Source of the DNA: Nitrospira sp.
GTDB taxonomy: Bacteria; Nitrospirota; Nitrospiria; Nitrospirales; Nitrospiraceae
Reading direction: 5' to 3'
Assembly (NCBI GenBank): GCA_016715825.1
Contig: JADJXO010000001.1
Coordinates: forward strand, 929,001-993,000
Length of the DNA: 64,000 nucleotides
Each line of letters opens with the position of its first letter. The first letter of the stretch is position 1. Shown here one piece after another: positions 8,946 to 18,653 of this stretch. The notes beneath the pieces are model-generated. The model worked only from the letters and a program-made list of their open reading frames with translations, ran no database searches and was not told the origin of the DNA. A program made the position numbers and the translations under genes.

Positions 8946-10165
8946 ATGTGGTGTTGTTAGCAGATGTCTCAGCAGAACGGGTGATCGGCGGGGCGGAACG
9001 GGTTCTTCGCAATCAGGCGCTTGGGTTAGCGGCGCTCGGACATCATGTGGAGTTGTTGACGCGGGCTCCTGAGGTGGGATCACCGAGTATGATCGAAATG
9101 AATGGAATTCGGGAATGGCGCTATCCGGTCAATCGCACGCATGAAGCTGCGTTTGTGTGGTCGTCGGTACGGCGTTCGGTCGAGGGCTTCGATCGCCTCC
9201 GCACGACCGAACCTCTGGATGCCGTCATCATCCATCAAGCGATGGCCGGACTTGGACCAATTCTCACTCGTCGTCATGCCGCCTCTCGATGGATCTATCT
9301 TTGCCATTCCCTCGCGCACGAAGAGTATGACACGAGAAACACTCCGGCCCAGTCGGCGATCGCAAGCTTGCGCCGAGAAGCAAATATTCGAGCGAGGCGC
9401 TCTGTCGAAGGCGTAGTGATGTCCAGATGCCATCGCGTGGTGGTCCTGAGCCAGTTCATGCGTCAACGGGTCATGGCTGCGCACGGTATCTCATCCGCTC
9501 GAATCGGACTGATCCCCGGAGCGGTTGACCCAGATTGTTTCAAACCGTCACTACAACGCCAGGCAGCACGGGCAACTCTCAACTTGCCGAGCGACCGAAC
9601 CATCCTTTTCACCGTTCGCAACCTCGTCCCACGAATGGGACTGGAGAACTTACTCAGCGCCCTTGAAATACTGATTCCCTCGCAGCCACGACTCCTGCTC
9701 GTCATTGGAGGAGAGGGTCCCTTGAGGACACGGCTTCAAGAGGTGATACGTCAAAAGCATTTGTGCGAGTCCGTACGCCTCGTCGGATTTGTCCCTGAAT
9801 CGACCCTCGGCGACTACTATCAGGCTTCTGATCTCGTCGTGATGCCGAGCCTCCAGCTTGAAGGCTTCGGACTGGTGATGGTCGAAGCACTCGCCTGCGG
9901 TACGCCCGTACTTGGAACACCGGTCGGAGCGATTCCGGAAGTCTTGAACCAGGTTGATCCCATTCTCGTCGCTCAAGGAACCGATGGCCCGTCGATCGCT
10001 CGAGCTCTTGAACGGGTGTTAACGCGATTACAAGATTCTGGTGAAGCTGCCCGTCTTGCAAACAAAGGACGCTCGCTCATTGAGAGACGCTACAACTGGA
10101 CACAACATTGCAGCGAGCTTGCCAGAATGCTGGATGGCGGAATGTCGTCTCGGCTTGCAGCATAG
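8942..10165 (+). CDS. Glycosyltransferase family 4
   Basis: A 407-aa GT-B protein: an N-terminal acceptor domain starting VVLLADVSAERVIGGAERVLRN, and a C-terminal donor domain with TILFTVRNLVPRMGLENLL, LVGFVPESTLGDYYQASD and VMPSLQLEGFGLVMVEALACGTPV (the EX7E motif). The start is an ATGA overlap with the asnB-like gene. It ends 2 nt before the next glycosyltransferase start. Cytoplasmic or membrane-peripheral, adding a sugar to the growing lipid-linked chain. Sugar specificity cannot be read. Confidence 0.85.
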   Translation: MNVVLLADVSAERVIGGAERVLRNQALGLAALGHHVELLTRAPEVGSPSMIEMNGIREWRYPVNRTHEAAFVWSSVRRSVEGFDRLRTTEPLDAVIIHQAMAGLGPILTRRHAASRWIYLCHSLAHEEYDTRNTPAQSAIASLRREANIRARRSVEGVVMSRCHRVVVLSQFMRQRVMAAHGISSARIGLIPGAVDPDCFKPSLQRQAARATLNLPSDRTILFTVRNLVPRMGLENLLSALEILIPSQPRLLLVIGGEGPLRTRLQEVIRQKHLCESVRLVGFVPESTLGDYYQASDLVVMPSLQLEGFGLVMVEALACGTPVLGTPVGAIPEVLNQVDPILVAQGTDGPSIARALERVLTRLQDSGEAARLANKGRSLIERRYNWTQHCSELARMLDGGMSSRLAA

Positions 10166-10167
10166 GA

Positions 10168-11358
10168 ATGATGGCACTTCAGAGAGTGGTCCATATTATT
10201 ACTCGGCTTGATCGGGGAGGCTCCGCTCGGAACACTATGCTCACGGCACTCGGGCATGATCGTTCGCATTTTGAGCCGGTTGTAATCACCGGAGAAACCG
10301 GCAGCTGGGACGCACAAGGAGGGCACATAGCAACCATTGAGAACCTTCGGCTCTTAGAGAAAGAGTCGATTCGGCATCACATGGTGGCGTCGCTGGTTCG
10401 TCATATTAGCCCACTGTCAGACCTAAGAGCACTGTGGCATCTGGTTCGGCTATTGCACGAGGAACGCCCACATATCGTGCACACGCACACGTCCAAAGCC
10501 GGAGTACTCGGGAGAGTGGCTGCATGGATCGCCGGAACTCCTGTGATTATCCATACTCCGCACGGTCACGTGTTTTACGGACATTTCAGTACCGTTCCTT
10601 CATGGATATTTCTCCAGCTTGAGCGGGCCTTGGCATGGAAGACTGATCGACTCATCGGACTCACACCTGCCGAGAAACAGGAACATCTTGAGCGAGGAGT
10701 TGGGCAGGCCAATCGTTTCGCAGTAGTGCCGAGCGGAATCGATCTTGATCGTTTTCGAAAGGCTCGCGCGAATGGGAAGGTCATCCCTGATTGGTTCGAA
10801 TGCCCCCCTCATGCACAAATAATTGGTTCAGTCGGGTGGCTCACTGATATCAAAGGGCATCGGTTTTTAGTCGATGCCGTCACTCTCCTGAGACAGACGC
10901 ACCATAATCTACATTTGGTGATTATCGGAACAGGCAACCAGCATGACAGGCTCCTGCGCCAAGCAGAGAATGCTGGAATCGGCCACGCCGTACATCTACT
11001 CGGGCATCGAGAGGATATCGAAGTCTGCTTGGCAGGCTTGGATTATTTTGTCTTGCCGTCGCTCAATGAAGGGATGGGGCGTGCCCTGATTGAGGCCATG
11101 GCTGCCGGACTTCCGGTCGTTGCCAGCCGAGTCGGTGGCATTCCTTCCCTTATCGAGGATGGGAAGAACGGCCTACTTGTTCCAGCCGGAGACAGTTCGA
11201 CATTAGCAAGCGCGTTACGACGTCTCCTCGAGAATCCGACATGGTCCCATGAATTGGGGACACGTGCCATGGGCAGCATTGGAACGAACTATAGCATTCC
11301 AGCTATGGTGCAGGCCATCGAGTCAACCTATAGGGAAGCAGTCGCTGGTCATGCTTAG
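10168..11358 (+). CDS. Glycosyltransferase family 4
   Basis: About 396 aa. It begins MMALQRVVHIITRLDRGGSARNT, a typical GT4 N-terminus with a Gly-rich acceptor loop; HIVHTHTSKAGVLGRVAAW is the conserved acceptor-side segment, and FVLPSLNEGMGRALIEAMAAGLPVVAS is the donor EX7E motif. Two adjacent ATGs (10168 and 10171) are possible starts 2-5 nt after the previous stop. The 3' end overlaps the PHP-type gene by 8 nt. It is the third GT4 of the cluster, so the repeat unit likely has at least four or five sugars counting GT2 and GT39. Confidence 0.85.
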   Translation: MMALQRVVHIITRLDRGGSARNTMLTALGHDRSHFEPVVITGETGSWDAQGGHIATIENLRLLEKESIRHHMVASLVRHISPLSDLRALWHLVRLLHEERPHIVHTHTSKAGVLGRVAAWIAGTPVIIHTPHGHVFYGHFSTVPSWIFLQLERALAWKTDRLIGLTPAEKQEHLERGVGQANRFAVVPSGIDLDRFRKARANGKVIPDWFECPPHAQIIGSVGWLTDIKGHRFLVDAVTLLRQTHHNLHLVIIGTGNQHDRLLRQAENAGIGHAVHLLGHREDIEVCLAGLDYFVLPSLNEGMGRALIEAMAAGLPVVASRVGGIPSLIEDGKNGLLVPAGDSSTLASALRRLLENPTWSHELGTRAMGSIGTNYSIPAMVQAIESTYREAVAGHA

Positions 11359-12931
11359 AGCACGGTATGTCAAGACATGTGTGCTATGGGCCGGGGCGAT
11401 GTCCCTCACCACCATCACAACCGGGTTCGCCGCAATGCCGGACCGAGAGCCGTTATCTCTACGGGCTGCCATTCATGTACACAGTACGATGAGTACGGGC
11501 ATGCTGAATTTGGAATCCTTGGCAAGACGAGCCGAACAGCAGCAGTTAGATGTCCTCATTCTCTCGGAGAACTTTACTCTGCGATATGACTATGGCGTTC
11601 ACCCATTGGAAGGATTTTTAAAGCACCAGGTTACATTCCCATCCATCATGGAATATGGCATCCAACGATTCCTCGACGAGATTCAGGCGGTTCAGCAACG
11701 TCATCCGAATCTGATGATCATCCCTGGGGTAGAGGTCGCTCCCCATTACTATTGGACAGGCTCGCTTCTGCAAGGCAATCTCACCATGCACAATGCGCAG
11801 CGCAATCTCTTGGTGATTGGGCTTGAGAAGGCAGAGGATTATGAACGGCTTCCTGCACGTGGCAACTCCGGTTCTTTTGTGTGGAACTGGCAAAGTTTGG
11901 CCAATGGACTCCCGCTTCTCTTATTGGTCCCAGTGGCCTGGCTATGGACGCATGACGGATCACGCGCGTTCGAATCGATAGGAGATCGGTCTCGTGTACG
12001 ACAGGGCTGTGCGATCATCCTTTTAGCCATCAGTCTCGGACTCACGGTCAATGCCTGGCCTATCAAAATGCCGCCATATGATTCTCATGATGCCACTGTA
12101 GGGTACAGACCCTATCAGGACCTTATTGATAAGGCGGTTGAACGTGGCGCATTGGTATTTTGGTCGATGACGGAAGCTCGAGATTTCAGTCAACACTCAT
12201 TTGGCCCTCTAGGGATGGTGACGATTAAAACCGAGCCTCATCCTGAGGCACTAGTGTTGACACGGAACTACACGGGATTCGGCGGGCTGTACCAAGACGT
12301 CAGACGGGTCGTGACTCCAGGGGGGGTGTGGGACCAACTGCTTCACTCAAAGATGACCACCGCTCAAGCCGCATGCCCGACAATGATCGGAGAAGTGGCA
12401 TTCCATGGAACTTCGGATGCGGGGAAAGATCTCGATCAAGTGTATACCGTCATCCAAGCTGTCGATCGAACGAGAGCCAGTGTCATGGATGGAATCCGGA
12501 CCGGCCGAGCCTATGCCGTAGCGAGAGGCGACCAGAATGTCCTGCTGCAACTCGATGCGTTTCTGGTATCGAACCAGGATACCTCGGCGATGATCGGTGA
12601 GACTCTTCAGGGAAGCGCGATCAGCGATATCCTCGTGCATGTCCGACTTTCAACCGTTGATGGACAATCTCACCCGACAAAGCTCCGAGTCATTCGATCG
12701 GGTCAGGTCATCAGGCAAATCGAAGGCCATACTCCCATGCAGCTTGACCTCGTCGATCGTGAGGCGAAGTCTGGAGAGTGGCTGAATTATCGCGTGGAGG
12801 CGATCGGCACGAGCGGGGAGTTGTTGACCAACCCGATTTATGTCGCTCCCCGCGCCGGCACACCTGCGAGCGCGACTCAAGGAGTACGCCGTAATTCAGG
12901 TAACGCGAGCTTGAAGCCATCATGCGCGTAA
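11351..12931 (+). CDS. PHP-domain metallohydrolase-like protein with N-terminal signal and internal membrane hairpin
   Basis: A 526-aa protein starting at ATG 11351, overlapping the upstream gene by 8 nt. Residues about 8-26 form a signal-like hydrophobic stretch ending at FAAMP. The PHP pattern follows: LRAAIHVHSTMSTG (His-x-His metal ligands), LDVLILSEN, IIPGVEVAPHYYW (Glu/His ligands). Then comes an unusual insertion with two hydrophobic helices around residues 185-200 (LPLLLLVPVAWLW) and 215-235 (IILLAISLGLTVNAW), before the rest of the hydrolase (LIDKAVERGALVFWS, FHGTSDAG). Known PHP proteins are phosphoesterases. Its role in the glycan locus is unknown. Confidence 0.65.
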   Translation: MLRARYVKTCVLWAGAMSLTTITTGFAAMPDREPLSLRAAIHVHSTMSTGMLNLESLARRAEQQQLDVLILSENFTLRYDYGVHPLEGFLKHQVTFPSIMEYGIQRFLDEIQAVQQRHPNLMIIPGVEVAPHYYWTGSLLQGNLTMHNAQRNLLVIGLEKAEDYERLPARGNSGSFVWNWQSLANGLPLLLLVPVAWLWTHDGSRAFESIGDRSRVRQGCAIILLAISLGLTVNAWPIKMPPYDSHDATVGYRPYQDLIDKAVERGALVFWSMTEARDFSQHSFGPLGMVTIKTEPHPEALVLTRNYTGFGGLYQDVRRVVTPGGVWDQLLHSKMTTAQAACPTMIGEVAFHGTSDAGKDLDQVYTVIQAVDRTRASVMDGIRTGRAYAVARGDQNVLLQLDAFLVSNQDTSAMIGETLQGSAISDILVHVRLSTVDGQSHPTKLRVIRSGQVIRQIEGHTPMQLDLVDREAKSGEWLNYRVEAIGTSGELLTNPIYVAPRAGTPASATQGVRRNSGNASLKPSCA

Positions 12932-13629
12932 CCATTCACCAACCGCAATTCATGCCCTGGCTAGGGTATCTCGACAAGATCGATCAATCCGATCTCTTTC
13001 TTCTATTGGATACCGTGCAATTTAAGAAACACGAATGGCAAAATCGCAATCGTATTCGTAGCTCTCACGGATGGCAATGGCTCACTGTCCCTGTCCTTCA
13101 CCAGTTCGGCCAGCGCATCGATGATGTTCTGATTAATCCCACCACCGCATGGAGAGCTCAACATCTCCGTGCCCTAGCAATGCATTATGCTCGAGCTCCT
13201 TATCGTGACCCCTATCTGCCTCAATTACGCGAGCTCTATTCCACAGCGTGGATCAAGCTGTGCGATCTCAACAAGGCCACCGTGCAATGGCTGCTTAAGG
13301 CATATGGGATCAATACACCCGTTCGCTGTGCATCCGAATATCTCGCTCGTGAGGAACCAACGGATCGGTTGATTGATCTTTGTCGGGCAGTCGGCGCCAC
13401 ACAGTATCTCGCAGGACCTGGTGCAGAGCACTACATGGATCGAGTACGTTTTGAAGCCGCCGGAATACGATTAGAGATACAAGCGTTCCATCACCCCATT
13501 TATCGCCAAATCTATGAGCCGTTCGAGCCGAATCTCTCCGCGCTTGATCTCTTATTCATGCAAGGGCCCGACGCGCGGGTGACACTGCGCCATGCGCGAA
13601 CAATCAAGTCTTGTATGACAACTGCCTAG
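12922..13629 (+). CDS. WbqC-like family protein
   Basis: A 235-aa protein with the WbqC signature at its N-terminus: TIHQPQFMPWLGYLDKI, then LLDTVQFKKHEWQNRNRI, and later YLAGPGAEHYMD. WbqC-like proteins occur in O-antigen and capsule clusters and are thought to act in sugar or amino-acid modification. Their biochemical activity is not well settled. The start overlaps the end of the PHP gene by 10 nt and the stop lies 14 nt before the next ATG, with the AGGAGG site of the deacetylase in that gap. Confidence 0.85.
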   Translation: MRVTIHQPQFMPWLGYLDKIDQSDLFLLLDTVQFKKHEWQNRNRIRSSHGWQWLTVPVLHQFGQRIDDVLINPTTAWRAQHLRALAMHYARAPYRDPYLPQLRELYSTAWIKLCDLNKATVQWLLKAYGINTPVRCASEYLAREEPTDRLIDLCRAVGATQYLAGPGAEHYMDRVRFEAAGIRLEIQAFHHPIYRQIYEPFEPNLSALDLLFMQGPDARVTLRHARTIKSCMTTA

Positions 13630-13643
13630 GAGGATTTTGCATC

Positions 13644-14288
13644 ATGGCCATCAACACCAAGGAATCAATGCGCATTCTCGCACTGGGAGCCCATCCGGAC
13701 GATATTGAAGTCGGATGTGGAGGGACATTGATTAAATATGCCGAGAATGGCCATCGCATTTTTCTGATGGTGATGACTCAAGGTGGTGCGGGAGGGAATA
13801 CGGCGGTTCGAAAACAGGAGCAAGAACGGTCAGCCAAATTGCTCCAGGCTGAGGAAGTGTTTTGGGGCGGGTATCAAGACACCGAGGTTCCACTCGGGCG
13901 CGATTTGATTCAGACAGTGGAGGAAATTGTTCGAAAGATTGAGCCTCATTTCATCTTTGTTCATTATCATGATGATACCCATCAAGATCACCGGCATCTG
14001 GCCATGAGCACCATTACCGCCACGCGATACACCAAAAATGTGCTGTTTTACGAAGGCCCGACGACCCAAAATTTTGCTCCGACGGTGTTCGTGGATATCC
14101 AACAAGCGTTGGATCGAAAGATTCAATCGTTGGAAGCGCACGCATCCCAAATCAGAAAGACCAATATCGAGGGACTCAGCATTGCCGATCTGGTGCGGTC
14201 CTCGGCGCATTTTCGAGGGATCCAAGGCCGAGTGAGAACAGCCGAAGGCTTTCTCCCTCTGCGATTGTTTATCAACATCGGAATCTAA
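13644..14288 (+). CDS. PIG-L/LmbE family deacetylase
   Basis: A 214-aa protein. Zinc-site motif LGAHPDDIEVGCGGTL is at about residue 13 and DDTHQDHRHLA supplies the later His ligands; VMTQGGAGGN matches the family. The start at 13644 is fixed by an AGGAGG ribosome binding site at 13628-13633; an upstream in-frame start would lie inside wbqC. Known chemistry: hydrolysis of N-acetyl groups from GlcNAc-type sugars. With the DegT aminotransferase downstream this suggests amino-sugar tailoring. Confidence 0.85.
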   Translation: MAINTKESMRILALGAHPDDIEVGCGGTLIKYAENGHRIFLMVMTQGGAGGNTAVRKQEQERSAKLLQAEEVFWGGYQDTEVPLGRDLIQTVEEIVRKIEPHFIFVHYHDDTHQDHRHLAMSTITATRYTKNVLFYEGPTTQNFAPTVFVDIQQALDRKIQSLEAHASQIRKTNIEGLSIADLVRSSAHFRGIQGRVRTAEGFLPLRLFINIGI

Positions 14289-14302
14289 TCACCGGGGCAA
14301 CG

Positions 14303-15364
14303 ATGATTCCACATTCACGACCTGCTATCGAGGCAGCCGACATTCGCGCGGTAACGGAGGTGCTGCACTCGCGCCGAATTGCTCAGGGAGGAGTCGTGGA
14401 ACGGTTTGAGCATGGTATGGCAGCCTATTTCGGGCTGCCCGGAGGCGTCGCAGTTACGTCCGGAACAGCTGCGCTGGAAGTCGCCCTCCGGTCATTGAGC
14501 ATTGGATCCGGCGATGAGGTGCTCTTGCCCAGCTATGTGTGCGCCGCCCCCTTGCTGGCCATTCAGCGTGTCGGGGCCATACCTCGGCTAGTCGATATCG
14601 ATCTCGGCACGTTCAATATTGATCCAAAGGCAGCGCGCCAGGCCGTCACACCAAAGACCAAGGCCATCATCGTGCCACATCTGTTCGGTCTTTCCGCCGC
14701 TCTCACCGAACTTGAAGCATTGGGCGTGCCCATCATCGAAGACTGCGCGCAAACGTTAAGCGCAACGGAGCAGGGCAGACGCGCAGGATCCATCGGCATA
14801 CTGACGGTCTGCTCATTCTATGCCACCAAACTGCTCTGCGCCGGCGAGGGAGGCATGGTGCTGTCGAGAGATGAGAGCTTACTGGAACGAGTGCGCCGAT
14901 TAAGAGAGTATGACGAAACCCCATCCCTCCATCCTGGATCGACAAACTTGAAAATGACTGACCTCCACGCTGCCATTGGTTTGGCGCAACTGGAACGTCT
15001 TGACTCGTTCCTTGAACGCCGGAGGTGCCTTGCCGACGAATACCGAGCGGCACTGAGCGGTGTCGGCCTGGTGGTGCCAACCGTGCCAGCAGGGCACACG
15101 CACACCTACTATCGATTTGTCGTACGTCTCCCAGATCTTGCGTCCAAAGCGGACGGACTTCAGGACATCATCAGGCGTTTTGAAGCGCGAGGGATCCAAT
15201 GCCGAAAGCCGGTATTTCGCTCGCTCCATCGCTATCTCGAGTTGGACGGGTTCCCTTTTGCCGAGGAAGCAGAACGGACGGCACTCTCCATTCCACTGTT
15301 CCCGGCACTGACGGATGAGGATACGGCTCAAATTCTCCAGGCCTTGCGTTCGGAGTGGTCATGA
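14303..15364 (+). CDS. DegT/DnrJ/EryC1/StrS family sugar aminotransferase
   Basis: A 353-aa PLP enzyme. Visible landmarks: GGVAVTSGTAALEVALRSL (PLP phosphate loop), PIIEDCAQTL (Asp to the pyridine N), and VCSFYATKLLCAGEGGM, in which the Lys after the Ser-Phe-Tyr block is the Schiff-base residue. Known role: transamination of keto-sugar nucleotides to amino sugars. The stop overlaps the next gene's ATG (ATGA). It likely supplies an amino sugar for the polymer built by this cluster. Confidence 0.88.
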   Translation: MIPHSRPAIEAADIRAVTEVLHSRRIAQGGVVERFEHGMAAYFGLPGGVAVTSGTAALEVALRSLSIGSGDEVLLPSYVCAAPLLAIQRVGAIPRLVDIDLGTFNIDPKAARQAVTPKTKAIIVPHLFGLSAALTELEALGVPIIEDCAQTLSATEQGRRAGSIGILTVCSFYATKLLCAGEGGMVLSRDESLLERVRRLREYDETPSLHPGSTNLKMTDLHAAIGLAQLERLDSFLERRRCLADEYRAALSGVGLVVPTVPAGHTHTYYRFVVRLPDLASKADGLQDIIRRFEARGIQCRKPVFRSLHRYLELDGFPFAEEAERTALSIPLFPALTDEDTAQILQALRSEWS

Positions 15365-16527
15365 AGGTCGTTGAACCAGAACTGACGATTCCTTTCTCAG
15401 CGACCACGTGGCGCTGGATTACGCCGGTGGTGTCCGGTGCAGCGCTTGGAGCTATCGCGCTGGCGATCCCTCCGGTTCAAGAAATCTTTCAGCTCGAAGG
15501 GCTGCGATGGCTGCATGTCTTCCTCTTTGCGTTTCTTGGTACAGGAGCCGTCACACCCTTGATGGTCAGGATCGGCCATCAGTGGAACCTTGTCGATGTT
15601 CCGGCTGATCGCAAGATCCACGTCCTCCCGACTCCACGGATCGGCGGTGTTGCGTTATATGCGGGCTTCGTTGGGTCGCTCTTGCTCAACTCCATCGTCC
15701 CCGACTGGATGATCGCTATTCTGGTGGCCGGTTCTCTTCTTCTCGTTATCGGAGTACTTGACGACATTCGAGAATTGCCGGCCTCTGGAAAACTGATCGG
15801 ACAATTGCTGGCCGCCGGCATCGTGATCGCCTCGGGGAAGGTCCTCACACTCTTTCCACCCGGACCGCTCGGGGAAGTCGCCAACATGCTGCTGACACTC
15901 TTCTGGATCGTCGGAATCACGAATGCATTCAATTTCTTTGATGGGATGGACGGATTGGCCACCGGCCTGGCCATTCTGCTCGCCGGATTTCTGGGTGTGG
16001 TCGCATTCGAAACCAATCAAGCAGAACTGGGATGGCTCGCCATTGCCATGATCGGCGCCGGTCTTGGCTTTCTGCCGTACAATTTTCGAGGGAGAAAACC
16101 TGCCGTCATTTTTTTGGGTGATGGCGGCTCGACCTTCATTGGATTCACACTGGCGTGCTTGGCTATTAAAGGCAATTGGGCGGATTCCAGCCCCATCGTG
16201 TCCTTCAGCAATCCCTTGCTGATCTTCGGCGTGCTGATCTATGACATGATTCACATCACCGTGGAGCGCGTGCTCACCGGGAAAGTCAGATCCGTGAAGG
16301 AATGGCTGGATTACGTCGGCAAGGACCATCTACACCACCGATTGGAACGAGCACTGGGATCACGTCAGGCCAGTGTCGCCATGATTTTTCTCTTCACAAT
16401 TTGCCTTGGACTATCTGCGCTGGCACTCCGTCATGCCAGCACCACTGAAGCCGTGCTCCTCCTCATTCAGGCAGGGTTAATCGCTGCGATGCTCACGATC
16501 TTGGAAATCAGCGGTCGCCGCCGATAA
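15361..16527 (+). CDS. WecA/TagO/MraY-type polyprenyl-phosphate sugar-1-phosphate transferase
   Basis: A 388-aa polytopic membrane protein (about ten or eleven helices). Family motifs are clear: VDVPADRKIHVLPTPRIGG near residue 78, VIGVLDDIRELPASGKLI (the Asp-Asp pair), NAFNFFDGMDGLATGLA (catalytic Asp), FLGDGGSTFIGF, and DHLHHRLERALG (the His motif of the cytoplasmic loop). It transfers a HexNAc-1-phosphate from UDP-sugar to undecaprenyl phosphate, starting the repeat unit. It overlaps degT by ATGA and closes the cluster. WecA-like rather than MraY by its motif spacing and context. Confidence 0.88.
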   Translation: MKVVEPELTIPFSATTWRWITPVVSGAALGAIALAIPPVQEIFQLEGLRWLHVFLFAFLGTGAVTPLMVRIGHQWNLVDVPADRKIHVLPTPRIGGVALYAGFVGSLLLNSIVPDWMIAILVAGSLLLVIGVLDDIRELPASGKLIGQLLAAGIVIASGKVLTLFPPGPLGEVANMLLTLFWIVGITNAFNFFDGMDGLATGLAILLAGFLGVVAFETNQAELGWLAIAMIGAGLGFLPYNFRGRKPAVIFLGDGGSTFIGFTLACLAIKGNWADSSPIVSFSNPLLIFGVLIYDMIHITVERVLTGKVRSVKEWLDYVGKDHLHHRLERALGSRQASVAMIFLFTICLGLSALALRHASTTEAVLLLIQAGLIAAMLTILEISGRRR

Positions 16528-16568
16528 AGACTTGCACTCCTGCGCAATTCCCGCTAAAAGATCTCCCC

Positions 16569-17603
<1,035 letters not shown>

Positions 17604-17605
17604 TC

Positions 17606-17758
17606 ATGTACGATGTACAGAAGGAAGGCACCCAACTGACAGTTCGACATCCGCTACCCGGGGCTCCCTCACTCAAGCAGATTTCACTTCCATCACCGCT
17701 GAAGCTCCAGCGAGATATCGTCAAGTTTCTGTTGGCAGAACGCCAAGACGAGAGGTGA
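17606..17758 (+). CDS. Small hypothetical protein (50 aa)
   Basis: An ORF starting 2 nt after the mtnA stop, in a different frame: MYDVQKEGTQLTVRH, a Pro-rich middle (PLPGAPSLKQISLPSPLKL), and a basic C-terminus (AERQDER). No signal peptide or membrane segment. Close coupling to mtnA and ordinary codon use make it plausible as a real gene, but I recognise no family. Confidence 0.45.
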   Translation: MYDVQKEGTQLTVRHPLPGAPSLKQISLPSPLKLQRDIVKFLLAERQDER

Positions 17759-17787
17759 TCACTTAATCGCTCGGCTCTCGGCAAATT

Positions 17788-17796
17788 TGCTATACT
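17788..17796 (+). promoter_or_regulatory. Candidate extended -10 promoter for the UPF0175 gene
   Basis: The sequence TGCTATACT is an extended -10 element (TGnTATAcT). It lies 22 nt upstream of the UPF0175 start, with an AGAGGAGGG ribosome binding site between. No good -35 is visible at the right distance, as allowed for extended -10 promoters. Confidence 0.4.
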
Positions 17797-17818
17797 ACCG
17801 ATAGAAGAGGAGGGCCTT

Positions 17819-18070
17819 ATGAGCCGAATCATGCTGGATATCCCGGATGATGCCTTGCTGGCGCTGAAGTTGTCTCCGGAAGGAATGGGAGAGGCGTTGC
17901 GTATGGCTGGGGCGGTCAAGCTGTTCGAGTTGGGGCAATTGTCTTCAGGGGCTGCCGCCCAACTGGCCGGCGTCTCTCGGACGGTCTTTCTCACCAAGCT
18001 AGCAGAGTATGGGGTAGACACATTCCGCTTGAATGAGGAGCAGCTCCTGAAAGAACCGCGCCTTGCCTGA
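17819..18070 (+). CDS. UPF0175 family protein (antitoxin-like)
   Basis: An 83-aa protein. The N-terminal strand IMLDIPDDALLALKLSPEGMGEALR is followed by the family's helix-turn-helix-like core KLFELGQLSSGAAAQLAGVSRTVFLTKLAEYGVD. UPF0175 proteins are commonly paired with DUF3368 PIN-like proteins as putative type II antitoxins. The ribosome binding site AGAGGAGGG (17806-17814) fits the ATG at 17819. The 3' end overlaps the toxin reading frame by 8 nt, as expected for a coupled pair. Here the partner is broken, so the gene is an orphan antitoxin. Confidence 0.8.
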   Translation: MSRIMLDIPDDALLALKLSPEGMGEALRMAGAVKLFELGQLSSGAAAQLAGVSRTVFLTKLAEYGVDTFRLNEEQLLKEPRLA

Positions 18071-18339
18071 CATTGTCTGCGACACATCCCTGATCCAATA
18101 CCTGCATCAGATTGATCTGCTCCATCTCCTTCCTGCTCTTGCCGGACGTATCTTCATTCCTCCCGCCGTACTGCACGAACTTGAGGAAGGGCGATCAATT
18201 GGTATTGATCTGCCTGATGTGAAGGCCAGGGTTAGTGGTAAGTGTCAAAGAACAGATCGATCGGCTCCAGTTTCATCGCTTTCGTGTGTCACCAGTCACT
18301 CGGGCAGCAGTTCTGAAGTTGGCTGGTGAAGCGAGCTAA
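18063..18339 (+). pseudogene. DUF3368 (PIN-like) toxin, internally deleted and frameshifted
   Basis: From the TTG at 18063 the frame reads PDIVCDTSLIQYLHQIDLLHL and IFIPPAVLHELEEG, the N-terminal third of a DUF3368 protein with its first PIN-like Asp. After about residue 58 the frame turns to nonsense. The family C-terminus (VKEQIDRLQFHRFRVSP, then TRAAVLKLAGEAS and stop) resumes in the +1 frame at about 18241 and ends with TAA at 18337. Family members are about 150-165 aa; some 75 central residues, including the later acidic catalytic positions, are missing. The toxin is therefore most likely inactive. Confidence 0.7.
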
Positions 18340-18653
18340 CCGATCGTGCCTTGGACCATCGCCGAACGACACGTGTTCATACCCAGCGAACTCGCGTCAC
18401 AGTCTCAATCCAAATAGTCTTTCAGAGTTCTCTTCATCACGCAGATGTTCCTACAGCACCTATTCTCCTGTTCCATAGTGAGACACCATCCCACTTACTG
18501 CCTTCCCTTTATACTGAATCCTTTTCGATTCAGATAGATTACAATTAGATACACCCTCTGTTGCTCCAGTCTTGTGAGGATCTCTAAGTTTTTGAAAAGT
18601 ATACGATCACATAAGTAGTCACCACAGCACAAATCTTGCGTGATTTGTATCCA
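18340..18653. other. Intergenic region upstream of the TcBC gene
   Basis: 314 bases between the toxin remnant and the giant ORF. It contains one perfect 7-bp inverted repeat (listed separately) and AT-rich sequence after it. I see no convincing -35/-10 pair, no gene and no clear ribosome binding site for the downstream ORF. Confidence 0.5.
18514..18533. repeat. Short inverted repeat upstream of the TcBC gene
   Basis: CTGAATC and GATTCAG form a perfect 7-bp stem around a 6-nt loop (CTTTTC), followed by an AT-rich stretch. It could be a weak terminator for the toxin remnant or an operator for the downstream gene; neither is established. Confidence 0.4.

Noticed and set aside
15655..16329. 224-aa antisense ORF across the WecA-like gene
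   Set aside because: The + strand has all WecA/MraY motifs; the antisense reading is compositional noise.
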